Shown here: positions 31,601-40,695 of the stretch, piece by piece
Layout: every line of letters starts with the position of its first letter
Numbering within the stretch: position 1 is the stretch's first letter
Assembly (NCBI GenBank): GCA_017443175.1
Contig: JAFSOZ010000013.1
Location: 124,001-188,000, forward strand
Reading direction: 5' to 3'
DNA: 64,000 nt
DNA from: Bacteroidales bacterium
Lineage (GTDB): Bacteria > Bacteroidota > Bacteroidia > Bacteroidales > WCHB1-69
Notes under the pieces: generated by a model
Seen by the model: only the letters and a program-made list of their open reading frames with translations
Told to the model about the DNA's origin: nothing
Databases searched by the model: none
Position numbers and translations under genes: made by a program

Positions 31601-34241
31601 CGCCGCTGGAGTGCTGCGTGCTGGAAATATACGGATAAGGTGAAGTATTGTCCGTAATACGTTCCCAACAAGGCACCATAGGGCCGGGAGATGTGGCACT
31701 GGTGGATGTGGCTGTTCCATACGAATCAAACGACATCGTGTATGGAAGTGTGGAAATATTGGCACACCTGGTTTTGAACGTAGTGGGAGAAGACCACTGA
31801 CTGTAGTCGTTGGCCCCGCACACGGCCCGCACATAAACGTCATAGTAGGTGTCGTCTTGCAATTGTCCGTAAGTGAACGGGTGTGTATAAGCATATTGCA
31901 CAGTGCCGGTCGAAATCGAGTTGCCCTGCGGTACCACGACCACCTCCCAAGCATACTCGTCGTTGTTCGCCACCCAATCCACCGTTACATCATGACTTGC
32001 GGTGTTGGTCACCGTCACAAAACCGGGCTGGATACAAGAGGGGATTCGGGAAATGACAATATCATCGATATAACCCACATTATAGCTTTGGTATTCTACC
32101 GGTTTGACATTTTTGAGCGCGATATAATGGCCGTTTCCGGTGTATTCATTAAACATGTATAGAAAATCCCTGTAGGTGTTGGGATCTTGTTCGGACAAAT
32201 ACATGGTATCCAGAGCTGTAAAAGTGGTCGGATCCGCAGGGTTGTCAATAATACCGACGACAATCAGGAACGGATAAGATGTTCTTTTAGCGGAAAACTC
32301 AATCATGAGCGTATTTATGGGAATGGAGGGGTCGATCTGGGGCGAAACAGCGTACTGGTCTGTGTATGCATTGGTCCATGCGTTGTAATAATACAATGCA
32401 TTCAAACCGCTCTTCGCGTTGGCGACAGAGTTATATGCCAACGGACAACCCTTATAAGAGGTCCCGTCATTAATATGACTCCAGCAAAATTGCGCCAGAT
32501 TGTTAGAAGATGTGCTTTGGGATGTACTGACTGAATAAAAATCGAAATTCTGCACATACGGGAAACTGTTTATGGCACCACATTCCAATGCTACATCCAC
32601 TTTTTTGCTATAGGCACTGGTGTCTTCATAACCGCAGATAGAGCGGACATAGAACGAGTAATATCCACTGGGTGATAAATCATTGATAGTGGCCGAGGTG
32701 GTGAACACCTTCACTTTGTCACCCGTTCCGGGCACAAATCCGACCGGACCGTATTCCACTTCCCATTCCTGCGCACTGCCCAACTCATTCCACGTCAGCG
32801 AGGCAGAATTCGTTGTGTTATTAACTATGGTGAGATCCACCGGTTTGGGACAAGAGGGAATCTCGGAAACGATGATATTGTCAACATAACCATAGTTATT
32901 GGCAATGGTACGCGGCGCCATCAGGGCGATATACGCACCGTTTCCGGTATATTGGTCAAGAAGCGTCGTGAACGATTTGTAGGTAATGGTGGTGTTTGTA
33001 AACGTATCCAACGGTTGGAAAGAGTTAAAGTCATAGTAGTTGTCCATAACACCCACCACTATGGTAAAATTGTTGTTTGCGGTAAGGGCACGACCTTCAA
33101 ACTCTAACTGCAATGAGTTTATGGGGTAGGAGTAAATGTCGATTGGCGGAAGGATGGCCACCTGATAGCCAAAATCAGTTGTTGTGGTTGTAGTGTAGAA
33201 CCGCAGACTGTTCCGGCCGCTGGCGGCATACGAAGTGTTGTTATAGACAATCGGATATCCCACGTAGGAGGATGCCGTTCCGCTTATGTTATGCCAACAG
33301 GGCGGTAAATTGTTGACCGTGCCGGAGGTGGTGCCGGGATAGCTGTCGAAATTCTCCGAGAAGGGAAGGGTGAAAATGAAACAAGTGTCATCTTCCATCG
33401 AGATGGTGGCGCTAACTGGCGCCGATTCGCAATTGTCAGTATAAAGAGCTGTCACGTCATACTGATACCCACCATTAACATCAATCGTATCAATATACAT
33501 GCGGGTATTGATGGGTACAGGGGTAAGCAACGTTTGGTTACGATACACCTTGTATCCCTGCACAATGTTCGGGCTGGCAGAAACCTCCAACCCGATGACG
33601 AAGTTATACTCCATGCCGGTACTGGCAGAAAACGCAGCCCACTGGGAGTGTGTGGGATCGCCTACCAGATTCTGGTAATGCTGCGCATCCCCATTCGCTT
33701 CGGTCACATAGATGGGATTGCCATATATGGTGCTGACCTGGACACCCACCCACAACTCCAAGGTAGAGTCTATGGTGATGGCAGAGGTCAACGGAACCGT
33801 ATTCAGGACACCCGCGACCAAATTGGTCGTTACCGGTTGATTATAAATTTCCATGCCTGCATTGAAGGAATTGTCAATGGGACTCATTCCCCCACCCTGC
33901 CAAATCACGATGGAATAAGAGGCATACATGGTGGAAATGCCCGGAGCGAAGGTCACCGCTGTCGCGCGCTGACCATGCATAGGAGCCAAATCGTGCGGCA
34001 GAAAACGGACAACAGCCACTCCGTTGTCCCAGCCGATACTGGAAGACAATATCATCGGATGCGAAAGTGACAGTGTCTGCTGCATGGAATCCGCAGCCAA
34101 TGTCCAATTCAGGGTTACATTCCTGCTGTCCGGTACATGCGGGGTTGCCGTCAGGTTGGTTGGGCCCAAACATGTCGTTTGTGCCTGTAAAGATAACATA
34201 CAAGCAGTCAAAGCCCAAAAAAACAGTATCCTTCTTTTCAT
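25671..34241 (-). CDS. Giant T9SS-secreted adhesin with nine repeated jelly-roll/FN3 modules
   Basis: 2856 aa from the ATG at 34241 (a longer frame from 34289 has no signal peptide at its start). Signal peptide ends at LSLQAQ. After a unique N-terminal region (about 25-285) come nine modules starting near residues 289, 556, 829, 1092, 1369, 1629, 1881, 2148 and 2418. Eight begin with a LPF-x-ENFDSY-type motif and CW, as in cleaved-adhesin/choice-of-anchor-J jelly-rolls, and each is followed by a fibronectin type III domain. The fourth slot holds a different beta domain (FDNGVTEIATMPVHNGF). A last FN3 (from about 2680) and a T9SS sorting domain (IYPNPTTGKF to RIVKK) close the chain. Likely a surface adhesin for host or glycan binding; ligand unknown. 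Own promoter and terminator. Confidence 0.88.
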   Translation of the reverse strand: MKRRILFFWALTACMLSLQAQTTCLGPTNLTATPHVPDSRNVTLNWTLAADSMQQTLSLSHPMILSSSIGWDNGVAVVRFLPHDLAPMHGQRATAVTFAPGISTMYASYSIVIWQGGGMSPIDNSFNAGMEIYNQPVTTNLVAGVLNTVPLTSAITIDSTLELWVGVQVSTIYGNPIYVTEANGDAQHYQNLVGDPTHSQWAAFSASTGMEYNFVIGLEVSASPNIVQGYKVYRNQTLLTPVPINTRMYIDTIDVNGGYQYDVTALYTDNCESAPVSATISMEDDTCFIFTLPFSENFDSYPGTTSGTVNNLPPCWHNISGTASSYVGYPIVYNNTSYAASGRNSLRFYTTTTTTDFGYQVAILPPIDIYSYPINSLQLEFEGRALTANNNFTIVVGVMDNYYDFNSFQPLDTFTNTTITYKSFTTLLDQYTGNGAYIALMAPRTIANNYGYVDNIIVSEIPSCPKPVDLTIVNNTTNSASLTWNELGSAQEWEVEYGPVGFVPGTGDKVKVFTTSATINDLSPSGYYSFYVRSICGYEDTSAYSKKVDVALECGAINSFPYVQNFDFYSVSTSQSTSSNNLAQFCWSHINDGTSYKGCPLAYNSVANAKSGLNALYYYNAWTNAYTDQYAVSPQIDPSIPINTLMIEFSAKRTSYPFLIVVGIIDNPADPTTFTALDTMYLSEQDPNTYRDFLYMFNEYTGNGHYIALKNVKPVEYQSYNVGYIDDIVISRIPSCIQPGFVTVTNTASHDVTVDWVANNDEYAWEVVVVPQGNSISTGTVQYAYTHPFTYGQLQDDTYYDVYVRAVCGANDYSQWSSPTTFKTRCANISTLPYTMSFDSYGTATSTSATSPGPMVPCWERITDNTSPYPYISSTQHSSGVGSLYMYSTSVYHSMAVSQPFDLSASPANGVFVRYKVFKDNAASGRLQVGVSTNPDSLNAFVVLDDIYGSDLPDLYKWYERFFVIPGTYTTPVYLVFRAPKGTTSSTFVDDIVVASVEECSEPRYLSYRELSPASVVITWEPAFFGANSYVIEYAESGTSNWSNPVTVNGTSCRLSGLTPNTLYDVRVNSVCSSGSADAATMTFQTKCLAGGDAVFDNGVTEIATMPVHNGFRYSYSQQIFDASELNGASTINSVSFYYAFTTPLAAKNNVDIYLAHTNKSTFNSSVEDYISNSNFQLVYSGALNCTQGWNTFTFTQPFQYNGVDNLVLAVDDNSGNYNSSSYTFLSHNTTPDYKALYYYFSSDINPANPESNANVSSSRTTSRSNVIFGSPCDTTGYCVAPRVWVDSLSNHSVRLAWVPGYLETEWAVEYKTDQDLFWTSLGFVGTTAYTVPNLLENVNYDFRVCAVCSTSDSSEWVTLSAHTPCQAVTLPYHQGFESATGSGATQSVDGCLTRFTTNTQTAYPYPNGSYAYEGNYSLYFYGSASNYSYMALPQLESSVRMDSLLIQFRALRTAPNYNIEVGIMSDPYDVNTFTRLGTFMPAEESSQNNQKWDLGEVVTSGYTGNGRYVAFKTQQWLQSYIYIDDITVDYIPSCKHVNNVQVQNIMPTTADVSWTPGQDEQTWKYVVGLKGHTDPMTAAWQTATQSSVTLTNLLPNTEYDVFVAADCGEATPSQFMKSSFITACMIVSTLPYSENFDSYGGLSGTDFFPNCWVRNGTYSPMEYPYLYNTYYHTPPSCLYFYSQGNTYSMAVTNEFDASIPMNTLQVSFYYRSSSPSQVMEVGVLSDPEDPTTFTPLQSVNCHVSNQFEPQRVSLANYTGNGHYIAFKGTGTTYMGFIDDVWVEPISNCPNPTLSVSNITTTGATIHWTPGEDETQWEVTIVPSGSTLEGTTPQLVQTDTFYLATGLSASTSYDVYLRGICTYGEGYSGYVMTTFTTMCEPLQLPYQENFDEMEGTTSETVNNLPVCWNYLNTGSYYSGCPYVYKNATFAASGLNSMYFYTATSNSYSDQYAIMPELDQTGTPFANIELQFDARANNTYYPFNLIIGVMSDPQDVSTFTPIDTFNITSTSYETYYVYFNSYAGNGRHITFMAPKFPNTAYYNTGHVDNIEVKAMPLCMPVRRLSISHITSTTAELSWVPNGNENSWDIQYRLANVQDTTWLEMSVNMALSTTITALSPNSLYEVRMRSNCGQDGYSIWTAAETFRTECSPINQLPFSVDFENQTATTSTSENNLPVCWHYWNTGTTYGGYPVVYGGSSYAHSGNNSLRFYVHVSNPYSDQYAILPSVDTAIYPINTLKLNFYARKYTSSYPSFNLVVGVMSDPYDPSTFVTVDSVLVTEETISEYTTFFRNYVGNGTYIALKAPKVATINYNAGNVDDLTLSSAPMCLPVQNVTATNITATGADISWTPLGTETDWVLKYSVDAAGGPVDSVVVLNTPSYSLSNLLPYTNYKIEIKSNCGNGESSVWSVPLYMITECLPIATLPFTEDFSGYTHTVNPTAENNLPGCWNNIDFGSSQSYYPIVYYNSSSAQTPPYSLRFYSSTSTSYSDQYAILPVVDVSTMPIHNMQLTFGARKLNSNYPFTPVIGVMEGTDYNTFIAVDTIEVTGVTYSTFTVSFRNYTGTGNRIAIVSYKPSSSYMAGYIDDVVLDMLPCSVPVNLAVSNVEANSVNVSWTPTGAETSWNLQYKTASSNWTLVPDVTTTSYTITNLQSNTAYQVRVQANCGGGEGDWTAPVSFTTMDDQCTPPASLHLVDTTMVTAILDWSQTSSQANEWMIYYKKTNEDIWSMQTVNTHPYELQNLESGTSYVAHVTAHCTNGVWSDPSNQITFTTSTVGIGNYELGQTDIYPNPTTGKFRIENSELRIENVEVYDVYGKLVTTVKVGGNNVELDLSGNASGVYFTRIITEKGVATRRIVKK

Positions 34242-34308
34242 AATTATAGTGTTTTTAATGTTTATTTTTCGAAAAAAAGCTGATAACACCCCGAATATAA
34301 GGGCACAA

Positions 34309-34316
34309 CAAAAATA
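34309..34316 (-). promoter_or_regulatory. -7 box for the 2856-aa adhesin
   Basis: TATTTTTG on the minus strand, 67 bases before the ATG at 34241. Confidence 0.5.
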
Positions 34317-34341
34317 GATTTTTTTTTGAACAATACCAAAT

Positions 34342-34368
34342 AAAAAAGGGGCGAAAAATTCGCCCCTT
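34342..34368 (-). terminator. Rho-independent terminator of the 2056-aa adhesin gene
   Basis: Minus strand: AAGGGGCGAA, loop, TTCGCCCCTT and a T run. Same stem as the terminator at 25622-25647. Confidence 0.85.
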
Positions 34369-34390
34369 GTAAAAAATATGTGTCTGTGAA

Positions 34391-37300
34391 TTATTTCTTC
34401 ACGATACGTTTCGTGATCATACCCTTGTCGGTGAAGATACGGGTGAAATAGACACCGGAAGCGTTGCCGCTCAGATCAAGTTCCACGTTGTTGTCTTCAA
34501 CCTTCACGGTCGTGATCAGCTTGCCATAGACATCATAAACCTCCACATTCTCAATGCTCAGTTCTGAATTCTCAATTCTGAATTTGCCTGTGGTCGGGTT
34601 AGGATAGACAATGGTGCTGTTTGCATAGACATTCACGCCATCGGGATCAGTAGTGAAGGACACCGTATTGGAAGGTGTGCTCTCCTCTTCGCCACAAACA
34701 GCTGTTACGAACACAGAATAGGAGGTTTCAGCTTCCAGATTCGTAATCGTGTAAGGATGCGTGCTTGTGTTGATCGTAGTCCAAGTATTAGCGGAACCCT
34801 TCTTATAGCTGATAACCCAGCCGTCGGGTGTGCCTTCTTGTATCCAATCCACCGTTGCTGCGCTTGTAGTTACGTTATTCACCTCCACATTGGCAGGTGC
34901 GTTGCACGGCTCCACGGGGGTTGTGTCGCCAACGCAGCTCACTTGGATTTCGAAACCGCTGTAATTGACAGATCCGTCAGAGTGGAAATAGAGAGTCAGC
35001 GAACCGGTTGTGGACGTGATATTGGTCAGGGCATCTCCATTATGGCTGTCAAACAGGATTGTTCCTGTGTTGTCGCTGCCATCGAAGATTTGGAGGTAAT
35101 CCCATCTGGAGGAAGATCCCGTCTCAATGTTGTATGTTCCGTTCAATTGTACGAAAAGACCTGCTTGATCAGGGTTGATGACAACCGTAGCATTGCAGGA
35201 GTTTGAATAGTTGCCATTAAGACCGCCGTCATCATAGAGGACTCCGCCGCACAAGGACAAAGTAATCTCGCCGGTAGTCGGAATATTGAAAGAACCAGGC
35301 ATAGCGGCCACAGGACCGGCCCAGTCGCTCTCGTCACCGGCACCGCAGTTGGCGCGTATATAGAAGTCGTATGCAGTGCCAGCCGTCAGGTTGTCGATGG
35401 TGAACGGGTTGGTTGTGGCTGTAACTTGTGTGCCAGTTCCTTGCGTGAATCCTTGTGGGCCATACTCAATAGCCCAAGACGTGGCCGTGCCGTTCTCTGT
35501 CCAGGAAAGTGCAACAGAAGTTGAACCCGGCACTGCGGAAATGCCAGTCACAGGCAGGCAGGAAGGAGTATAGTCAACGTTGATGTCATCAAGATAAGTA
35601 CTATAACCACTCGGTGACAACAGTTTGAAAGCGATGTAGTGACCGGCACCCGTATAGTTGTTCAAGAATACCATCTGGTCTTCCCATACAGAGGCGACAG
35701 AGGCCTGTAACGTGTCAACCGGTACAAATGTGGAGACATCCTCATTGTCAGTCAGCACACCCACAATCAACTGGTTGGACGTGGAACCTGCACGCATCTT
35801 GAAGGAGACCATCAAAGTGTTTGTATTGACAGTGGGATCCAACTCAGGTATAGAAACCATTGAGTATGCGGTGGTTCCATTGCTATACATATAGAGAGAG
35901 TTCGGTGAAGAAGAAGAGTATGAAGTGGAAACGTACGGTACTGTAGAATAGTTACCAAGGCTGTTCCAGCACAATGGCATTGAGCTGGTGGCCTGATTGT
36001 CGAAGTTTTCAAAATAAGGAATAGTGAACATGTCGCATTCCGTTTGGAAAGTAATCATGTTTGACCAAGTAGATAATTCATTATTGCCGCAGTTGGTTCT
36101 CACGTATGCATAGTACAACGTACCTGAATTCAAGTTGCTGATAGTCGCGAGGGTATCATAGACCGTCATTGCTGTAACCGTATCAGGGTTGAATCCGGCT
36201 TGTGTGCTATATACGATGTCCCAAGCCTGGTCGGTTTCAGAACCCGGAGTCCAAGCCACATCGGCTGAATTGTTCGTTGAGGAAACAAAATGCAGGTTGG
36301 TGGGCTTGACACAGTTGGTTCCTTCAATACGGACATTGTCAATAGCACCGGCAGGATTTGTACCTGCAGAATAATCATTTCTCCAACCGAAATAAACACG
36401 TTTTGTACCGGAAAATTCTGTACCATTCAAAGAAATCTCTTTATGACCCCATGAGGATGAGAGATTCATCTCACCGAAGAGGTCGGTTGCATTCACAGGA
36501 GCCACATAAGATTCACTGCCAACAGTCGGAGTTGCAGGCGAGCCAATCAACACTCTGATATAGTCGTAGCCAGACTCACCATAACCGAGCCAGTCGAATG
36601 AGAGAATATACTCACCATAGCCAGTGAAATTGAAATCACGATAAGCCCAAACAAGAGAACTCGAGCTATTATCATAATTGTTTGACACACCGTTATCTTC
36701 AGAGATATACAAGCTATAAGCACCGTTTGCAGTATTATTTACAGCCGTGTCAATAACCCATTGGTTGGAGCAGGAACCGTTCAACAGCGTCCACTCATTG
36801 CTTTGCGTCGTATCCTCGAAATCGCAGAAATAAGGAATAGCGGCAGGCAGGGCTTTCAGCGTGGTGAATTGCAGCACGCCGGACCAAGAAGAGGTGTCTC
36901 CACTGTTGCAGAATGCACGCACATACACATCGTACGAGGTGTTATTTGTAAGGTTGAGTGCATCATAAACATTAGTGGTAACGTATTCAGGCTGCACCGT
37001 ATTGATGTTGAAACCGGCAGGGCCGAAGGCAACTTCCCAACCAAGCGGAGAACCACCCTGGTCATTCCAGGTGATTTGGGCATTGTCCAAACCAACTTGA
37101 GCCACATGAGGAGCAGGCGTTACACAATCCACACATTCGATGTTAAGGGCAAAACCATCGTAGAAAACAATGTTATCTGATGTGAAGACAATCGTCAATG
37201 CAGTAGCGGACATCACTGGAGGTACCGTCATTGTACCTTCACCTTCGAACAACAATGTTCCGGAAGTTCCTACACCCTCATAAATGTACAGGTAGTCATA

Positions 37301-40300
37301 ACCGCTTTCCGTTGACACTGTTCCGGAAACTTGGATACCGGCACCAGGTGTGGCGGGATAGAGCACTATTTGATCGTTACGGTTTGCACCGTAGTCACCG
37401 TTAAGACCACCATCATCACATAAGATACCTTCACATGTGGTCAAAGAGGCAAAATCGCTAATCTTATACACACCAGGAGCGGCGGAAACGGGTTCGCTGA
37501 AATAACTTGTTCCTGAACCACAATCCGTCTGAACATAGAAATAGTAAATTTGACCGGGAGTCAGGTTGTCAATCGTAACAAAAGTATCGGTAACATTCAA
37601 AACATTGGTCGTTACAGTATCCGGGTTAATCGGACTTGTGCTATAGACCACATTCCATGAAGTGGCATTCATATCATTGTTCCAGTTCAAAGTAATGACA
37701 TCTGAACCTGCACCTGCAATATTGACTACAGGATATACACAATCCGGAATTTCCTGAATGCGGATATTATCGAGCCAATAATACCAGTTCGATAGAGTAG
37801 CTTGCTGTTGGAATACGAAATAACCTTGATCTGTGCTGCCGATATTGTTCAAGTTGTACTCATACTTTTTCATCGTATGGGTTTCTGTTGGATCAATAGT
37901 GGCAATCGTGATCATGTTGGAGAGGTTGTTAAGGTCGGTTGTGAAACCAAGTACCATGGGTCCGGAAAAGCTACCTTCGCGGTTCAACTGGAAGGAAATC
38001 TGCAGTTCGTTCACATTATAGGCAATGAGAGGAGTGGCCACAGTGCCCGGTCCGTAAATTTTGAGTGATTTACCAGATCCACCGTATGAGTCGCTCCCGC
38101 TATATACGTAAGAAGAACCAGCGATGGAAGTCCAGCAAGCAGGGAATGAGCTGGAGGAGGAAGTATAGCTTTCGAAATTATCAAAGTACGGAATCGTTTG
38201 AGTGCCGCAAGCGGTTCTGAAATTGGTGCTGCGGGGTTCGCTCACTTCTGATCCACAGTTAGTACGTACATAGACGGTGTATTCGGTATTTGCGTTCAAA
38301 CCTTGGGCATCATAAGTGGTGTCATTTACGGTAATCCAGTTGTCGTCGGAAGGACTGGTGCCAGCAGGTACAACCTGCACATCCCATGCGGTACCTGACG
38401 GTCCGGCTGTCCAAGTAATGGTTGCGGCATCTGACAAGATAGTATTTGCATCAACGGTTATAGCTACAACTCTAGGACAAGAAGGTGTATAGTTCAAGTT
38501 GAAATTGTCCATATACACATAACAATAGGTGGAAGATGAAGCAGGATTCAACTCAACTTTGAGAGCCACATTTGTTCCCTGACCCGTATAATTAGTCAAC
38601 GGGAATTCAAACTCTTCCCAATTTGTGGTCAATTGGACAGGATAAAGAGCTGTAAAAGTGGCGGTATCCGTTGGATCTGACATGATACCCAATGTAGCTA
38701 AACTTGCATTAGTAGTGCTGGTGGTTTTCATATCAAAACGGACGGTCAGGTCACTCATGTTGACGGAAGGATCAACAGCGGGAGCTACCACATAGGAGCA
38801 TTGTCCGTTGCTGGTTGTTGTTTGATAGAAATATAAACCATAGCTTCCGTTGTGGGAGGCAGAAGAAGAAGTGTAGGGATATGAGCCGTAATTGGAAATC
38901 TTTGTCCAGCATGGAGGGAAACTGCTACTGCCGTATGAATCAAAGTCCTCAACAATGGGCACATCGTTGGTTGCGGGACATGCGGTGCGGAAGTCCGCGC
39001 TGATAGCAGAACTTACATCTCCCATACCGCAATCGGTACGTACATAGACCACATAGCGGGTGTTGCTGTTCAAACCCTGAGCGTCATAAGTTGTGTCATT
39101 AACAGAAACGAAGGTGACACTGTCAACAGAGGTTCCGTAAGGAGCCACTGCCACTTCCCAAGCGTTATCGTTGTCAGTTGCAGGATGCCAGTGGAAAGTA
39201 GCGTTGATAGATGTGATGGTATCAATTGCAAAAGAGGTCGGGAAGCCGCAAGTCAAAGCGGTAATGGAAAGGTTATCCACAGCTGCGGGCGGATTAGAGC
39301 CTCCGGAAGTATCGTTATACCACATGAAATAGAGACGATGGTTACCACCTGCTGTAGAAGGCAGATTAATAGTAGCATGTTGCCATGTATTCTGACCGTA
39401 GTAAGTGCCCAGAAGTTGTGCATGTGCTGCGGTTGGCATGGAGGAACCGGCGGTTACCATTGCCGGGTCTCCCAAATAAACCTTCAAATAATCATAACTG
39501 GCACTTTCACCTTGGTTGCGCCAGTCGAAATCAATCTGATAGGCGGCAGCACCTTGTGTAAAATCTATGTCACGGTAAGCGTAAACATAGGAGGTGGTGT
39601 GGGTATAAGCATTCGTAGTGCCATTGTCGTTGGAGATATACAATGCATTGCTGCCGTTGTCTGTATTATTCACAGCAGTGCCGATGCACCACTTGTTGGT
39701 TTCAGTACCATTGACCAGTGCCCATTCACTATTGATGGTTGCATCCTCAAAATCACAAGTGAAAGGAAGCTGGGCGGCAACCTGACTCGTCATGAAGGAA
39801 ACACTCTTCCAGTTGCTCACATCAGCACCGCCGCAATTGGCTCGTACATAGAAATAATAGGTAGTTTGTCCATTCAGACCGGTTGCATTATAGAAAGTGT
39901 CTGTAACCGTAAGGGTAGGTGTTGTGTTTTCGTCCGGAACGTCTGTTGATGAAGTCGTCATATAGATATCCCAGTTGGTTTCGCTACCACGTGACTGCCA
40001 TGTCAACACAGCTGACTGGTCGGTAACATTGGATGCCGTGGGGAGAGATGTGTTCGGACATGTGAGCAATTCAAAGACCACATCGTCCACATAAAAACAG
40101 TCGTCATTGCTGCCTACAGAGCTGTCTTTTTCGTAAGACCATTTGAAAGTGTGCTGCCCTGCGGGCACATCATAGCTTCTATACTGCCATGTAGTAGTGT
40201 GCAGAAAATCATCTTGAAGTACACCATCAATGTAGAAGTTGCCGTAATCCCAATAGGATGTTGCACTCTCGCAGGAAGCCATACAATAAAAGCTTACGGA

Positions 40301-40561
40301 GCCAGCTACCGTGAAGTTTACCGTAACCGAAAACTCGGAGGTACTGCTGTTAACGCCCGCGTTACCGCTTTTCATACTATAACTGCCACCATGCGCTTGT
40401 GCAGAAGTGACAGTCCAAGGATACGTAGCATCGTTCGTGTAGGTACCGAACTGGCTAAAATCCTGTGTCTCAAAGTCACAGACAATAGGAAATGTCTGCG
40501 CCATGAGTGCTGCCGGCAGCATCGCTACAAACAGCATCAAAAAGAGAAGAACTTTTTTCAT
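34391..40561 (-). CDS. Giant T9SS-secreted adhesin with jelly-roll, FN3 and CUB-like domains
   Basis: 2056 aa. Signal peptide ends at ALMAQ. Six jelly-roll domains start near residues 25, 264, 532, 787, 1237 and 1513 (FPIVCDFET, LPFTCDFED, VPIVEDFDSY, IPYFDNFESY, IPYFCDFED, IPYFENFDNQ), each followed by an FN3 domain with the TSW-type core. Two CUB-like domains lie near 1035 and 1760 (ILCDDGGLNGDYG, VLYDDGGLNGNYS; YDYLYIYEG, WDYLQIFDG). A last FN3 and a T9SS sorting domain (VYPNPTTGKF to RIVKK) close the chain; 60 of the last 69 residues match the other giant. Surface adhesin by domain content; ligand unknown. Separate promoter and terminator, so not an operon with the neighbour. Confidence 0.88.
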   Translation of the reverse strand: MKKVLLFLMLFVAMLPAALMAQTFPIVCDFETQDFSQFGTYTNDATYPWTVTSAQAHGGSYSMKSGNAGVNSSTSEFSVTVNFTVAGSVSFYCMASCESATSYWDYGNFYIDGVLQDDFLHTTTWQYRSYDVPAGQHTFKWSYEKDSSVGSNDDCFYVDDVVFELLTCPNTSLPTASNVTDQSAVLTWQSRGSETNWDIYMTTSSTDVPDENTTPTLTVTDTFYNATGLNGQTTYYFYVRANCGGADVSNWKSVSFMTSQVAAQLPFTCDFEDATINSEWALVNGTETNKWCIGTAVNNTDNGSNALYISNDNGTTNAYTHTTSYVYAYRDIDFTQGAAAYQIDFDWRNQGESASYDYLKVYLGDPAMVTAGSSMPTAAHAQLLGTYYGQNTWQHATINLPSTAGGNHRLYFMWYNDTSGGSNPPAAVDNLSITALTCGFPTSFAIDTITSINATFHWHPATDNDNAWEVAVAPYGTSVDSVTFVSVNDTTYDAQGLNSNTRYVVYVRTDCGMGDVSSAISADFRTACPATNDVPIVEDFDSYGSSSFPPCWTKISNYGSYPYTSSSASHNGSYGLYFYQTTTSNGQCSYVVAPAVDPSVNMSDLTVRFDMKTTSTTNASLATLGIMSDPTDTATFTALYPVQLTTNWEEFEFPLTNYTGQGTNVALKVELNPASSSTYCYVYMDNFNLNYTPSCPRVVAITVDANTILSDAATITWTAGPSGTAWDVQVVPAGTSPSDDNWITVNDTTYDAQGLNANTEYTVYVRTNCGSEVSEPRSTNFRTACGTQTIPYFDNFESYTSSSSSFPACWTSIAGSSYVYSGSDSYGGSGKSLKIYGPGTVATPLIAYNVNELQISFQLNREGSFSGPMVLGFTTDLNNLSNMITIATIDPTETHTMKKYEYNLNNIGSTDQGYFVFQQQATLSNWYYWLDNIRIQEIPDCVYPVVNIAGAGSDVITLNWNNDMNATSWNVVYSTSPINPDTVTTNVLNVTDTFVTIDNLTPGQIYYFYVQTDCGSGTSYFSEPVSAAPGVYKISDFASLTTCEGILCDDGGLNGDYGANRNDQIVLYPATPGAGIQVSGTVSTESGYDYLYIYEGVGTSGTLLFEGEGTMTVPPVMSATALTIVFTSDNIVFYDGFALNIECVDCVTPAPHVAQVGLDNAQITWNDQGGSPLGWEVAFGPAGFNINTVQPEYVTTNVYDALNLTNNTSYDVYVRAFCNSGDTSSWSGVLQFTTLKALPAAIPYFCDFEDTTQSNEWTLLNGSCSNQWVIDTAVNNTANGAYSLYISEDNGVSNNYDNSSSSLVWAYRDFNFTGYGEYILSFDWLGYGESGYDYIRVLIGSPATPTVGSESYVAPVNATDLFGEMNLSSSWGHKEISLNGTEFSGTKRVYFGWRNDYSAGTNPAGAIDNVRIEGTNCVKPTNLHFVSSTNNSADVAWTPGSETDQAWDIVYSTQAGFNPDTVTAMTVYDTLATISNLNSGTLYYAYVRTNCGNNELSTWSNMITFQTECDMFTIPYFENFDNQATSSMPLCWNSLGNYSTVPYVSTSYSSSSPNSLYMYSNGTTAYSMVSIPELDPTVNTNTLMVSFKMRAGSTSNQLIVGVLTDNEDVSTFVPVDTLQASVASVWEDQMVFLNNYTGAGHYIAFKLLSPSGYSTYLDDINVDYTPSCLPVTGISAVPGSTSVALSWTENGTATSWAIEYGPQGFTQGTGTQVTATTNPFTIDNLTAGTAYDFYIRANCGAGDESDWAGPVAAMPGSFNIPTTGEITLSLCGGVLYDDGGLNGNYSNSCNATVVINPDQAGLFVQLNGTYNIETGSSSRWDYLQIFDGSDNTGTILFDSHNGDALTNITSTTGSLTLYFHSDGSVNYSGFEIQVSCVGDTTPVEPCNAPANVEVNNVTTSAATVDWIQEGTPDGWVISYKKGSANTWTTINTSTHPYTITNLEAETSYSVFVTAVCGEEESTPSNTVSFTTDPDGVNVYANSTIVYPNPTTGKFRIENSELSIENVEVYDVYGKLITTVKVEDNNVELDLSGNASGVYFTRIFTDKGMITKRIVKK

Positions 40562-40658
40562 ACTTTTTTAATTTAGTTGGTTTGTATTAAAGGAGTAAAG
40601 TGTTGTTTCTCATTCTTTTATAGTATATCCCCATACTTTTTTATTAAAAAACGAGCGG

Positions 40659-40666
40659 CAAATATA
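40659..40666 (-). promoter_or_regulatory. -7 box for the 2056-aa adhesin
   Basis: TATATTTG on the minus strand, 97 bases before the ATG at 40561. Confidence 0.45.
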
Positions 40667-40695
40667 TACAATTTTATAGAAACTATCATCGTATG

